NCBI GenBank assembly: GCA_003219395.1
Contig: QHOR01000267.1
Coordinates: 386 to 5,683 of the forward strand
Reading direction: 5' to 3'
DNA from: Verrucomicrobiota bacterium
GTDB taxonomy: Bacteria > Verrucomicrobiota > Verrucomicrobiia > Chthoniobacterales > UBA10450
Length of the DNA: 5,298 nt
Position numbers and translations under genes: made by a program. The notes under the pieces were generated by a model. That model made no database searches. It saw nothing but the letters and a program-made list of their open reading frames with translations, and was not told where the DNA came from. This document shows, piece after piece, positions 4,788 through 5,298 of this stretch. Within the stretch, counting starts at the first letter, position 1, and each line of letters begins with the position of its first letter.

Positions 4788-5298
4788 ATGAAAAGTGGGA
4801 AAATAATATTTACGACGGTCTTGTCTGCGCTTGTCTGCTTTGCGGTTTGCCGACCAGTGCGAAGCGCCACAGACACACCAGATCCAGGTTCAGTCTCCCT
4901 GAGCAACACGGCCGATGGGCAACTCGCCCTTGCTGGCCTAACCAGTGGGATTTACAATTCAGCCTTTGGTTTTTACTCACTCCTGAGTAACAGCGACGCC
5001 AGCTTCAACACCGCTGTTGGCGCCGGGGCGCTGCTTGTTAACAACGGAAGCCAAAACACGGCAGTTGGCGCAGGGGCGCTGTTAAGCAACACCACCGGCG
5101 GCCCTAACACGGCTGTTGGAACGTTTGCCATGTTTTCTAACGTAGATGGCAGCTCTAACGTTGCAGTGGGCGACGAGGCGCTCGAGTTCAACGTCTCGTC
5201 CGTCACGAACGTAGCCGTGGGTCAATTCGCGCTGCAGAATAATGACTCGAGCGGAAACGGCACTGCCGACTTCAACACGGCTGTCGGCGGCTTTGCGC
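4788..5298 (+). CDS. Secreted NTAVG-repeat protein, paralogue of the upstream gene, N-terminal part
   Basis: 170 codons are present before the window ends, with no stop. Residues 1-27 form a signal peptide (MKSGK, hydrophobic IIFTTVLSALVCFAV, probable cleavage after RSA), one residue longer than in the first paralogue. The TDTPDPGSVSLSNTADGQ segment is nearly identical to that of the neighbour. Repeats with NTAVG-like cores start at residues 57, 74, 90, 107, 124, 141 and 163; the last gap is 22 residues and includes SSGNGTADF, a 5-residue insertion. The S74 chaperone domain of the neighbour is expected beyond the edge but is not seen. The ribosome-binding site is weak (AAGAAA at 4775-4780). 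It is probably transcribed separately, because a terminator and a duplicated promoter/leader precede it. Confidence 0.88.
   Translation, partial: MKSGKIIFTTVLSALVCFAVCRPVRSATDTPDPGSVSLSNTADGQLALAGLTSGIYNSAFGFYSLLSNSDASFNTAVGAGALLVNNGSQNTAVGAGALLSNTTGGPNTAVGTFAMFSNVDGSSNVAVGDEALEFNVSSVTNVAVGQFALQNNDSSGNGTADFNTAVGGFA

Noticed and set aside
3236..5298. Prophage tail-fibre region
   Set aside because: S74 domains and such repeats occur in phage fibres, but both proteins have Sec signal peptides and no other phage gene is present.

Overview
The window looks like chromosomal DNA of moderately high GC from a Gram-negative bacterium. My best guess is a soil Verrucomicrobiota (Chthoniobacterales / Candidatus Udaeobacter-like). 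That rests on a family impression of the secreted NTAVG-repeat/S74 proteins and on the palindromic repeat, not on a database match.

Left part (1-2887). Two genes of the threonine-to-glycine pathway lie on the minus strand: tdh (1870-2887, threonine 3-dehydrogenase) and the N-terminal 60% of kbl (1-728, glycine C-acetyltransferase, cut by the window edge at its PLP lysine). Together they convert threonine to 2-amino-3-oxobutanoate and then to glycine plus acetyl-CoA. They are usually adjacent in one operon. Here a plus-strand gene for a 249-residue 3D-domain lipoprotein (920-1669) and a long imperfect palindrome (1680-1834) sit between them. tdh also carries a frameshift: relative to the E. 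coli protein, 14 nt are missing inside the structural-zinc cysteine cluster, so it is either a new pseudogene or a sequencing/assembly error.

Right part (2888-5298). Two tandem plus-strand paralogues encode secreted proteins with a signal peptide, a shared TDTPDPGSV-x-LSNTADGQ start and about 17-residue NTAVG-type repeats like those of YadA-style heads and phage fibres. The first (3236-4366) is complete and ends in an S74 intramolecular-chaperone domain plus a coiled coil, followed by a strong intrinsic terminator. The second (4788-5298) runs off the window.

Most interesting signal. Each paralogue is preceded by the same unusual leader: a TTGACAC-N10-TTTCTG element, then about 63 nt identical at 59 positions (3112-3174 and 4647-4708), containing an invariant CCCGC-GTGT-GCGGG hairpin and a CCTCC (anti-Shine-Dalgarno-like) motif. 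This block is visibly more conserved than the start of the genes it precedes. It also carries a 41-codon reading frame, which in copy 1 overlaps the main start codon as ATGA. I cannot match it to a known riboswitch. It is a candidate undescribed cis-regulatory RNA or leader-peptide system for a paralogous surface-protein family.
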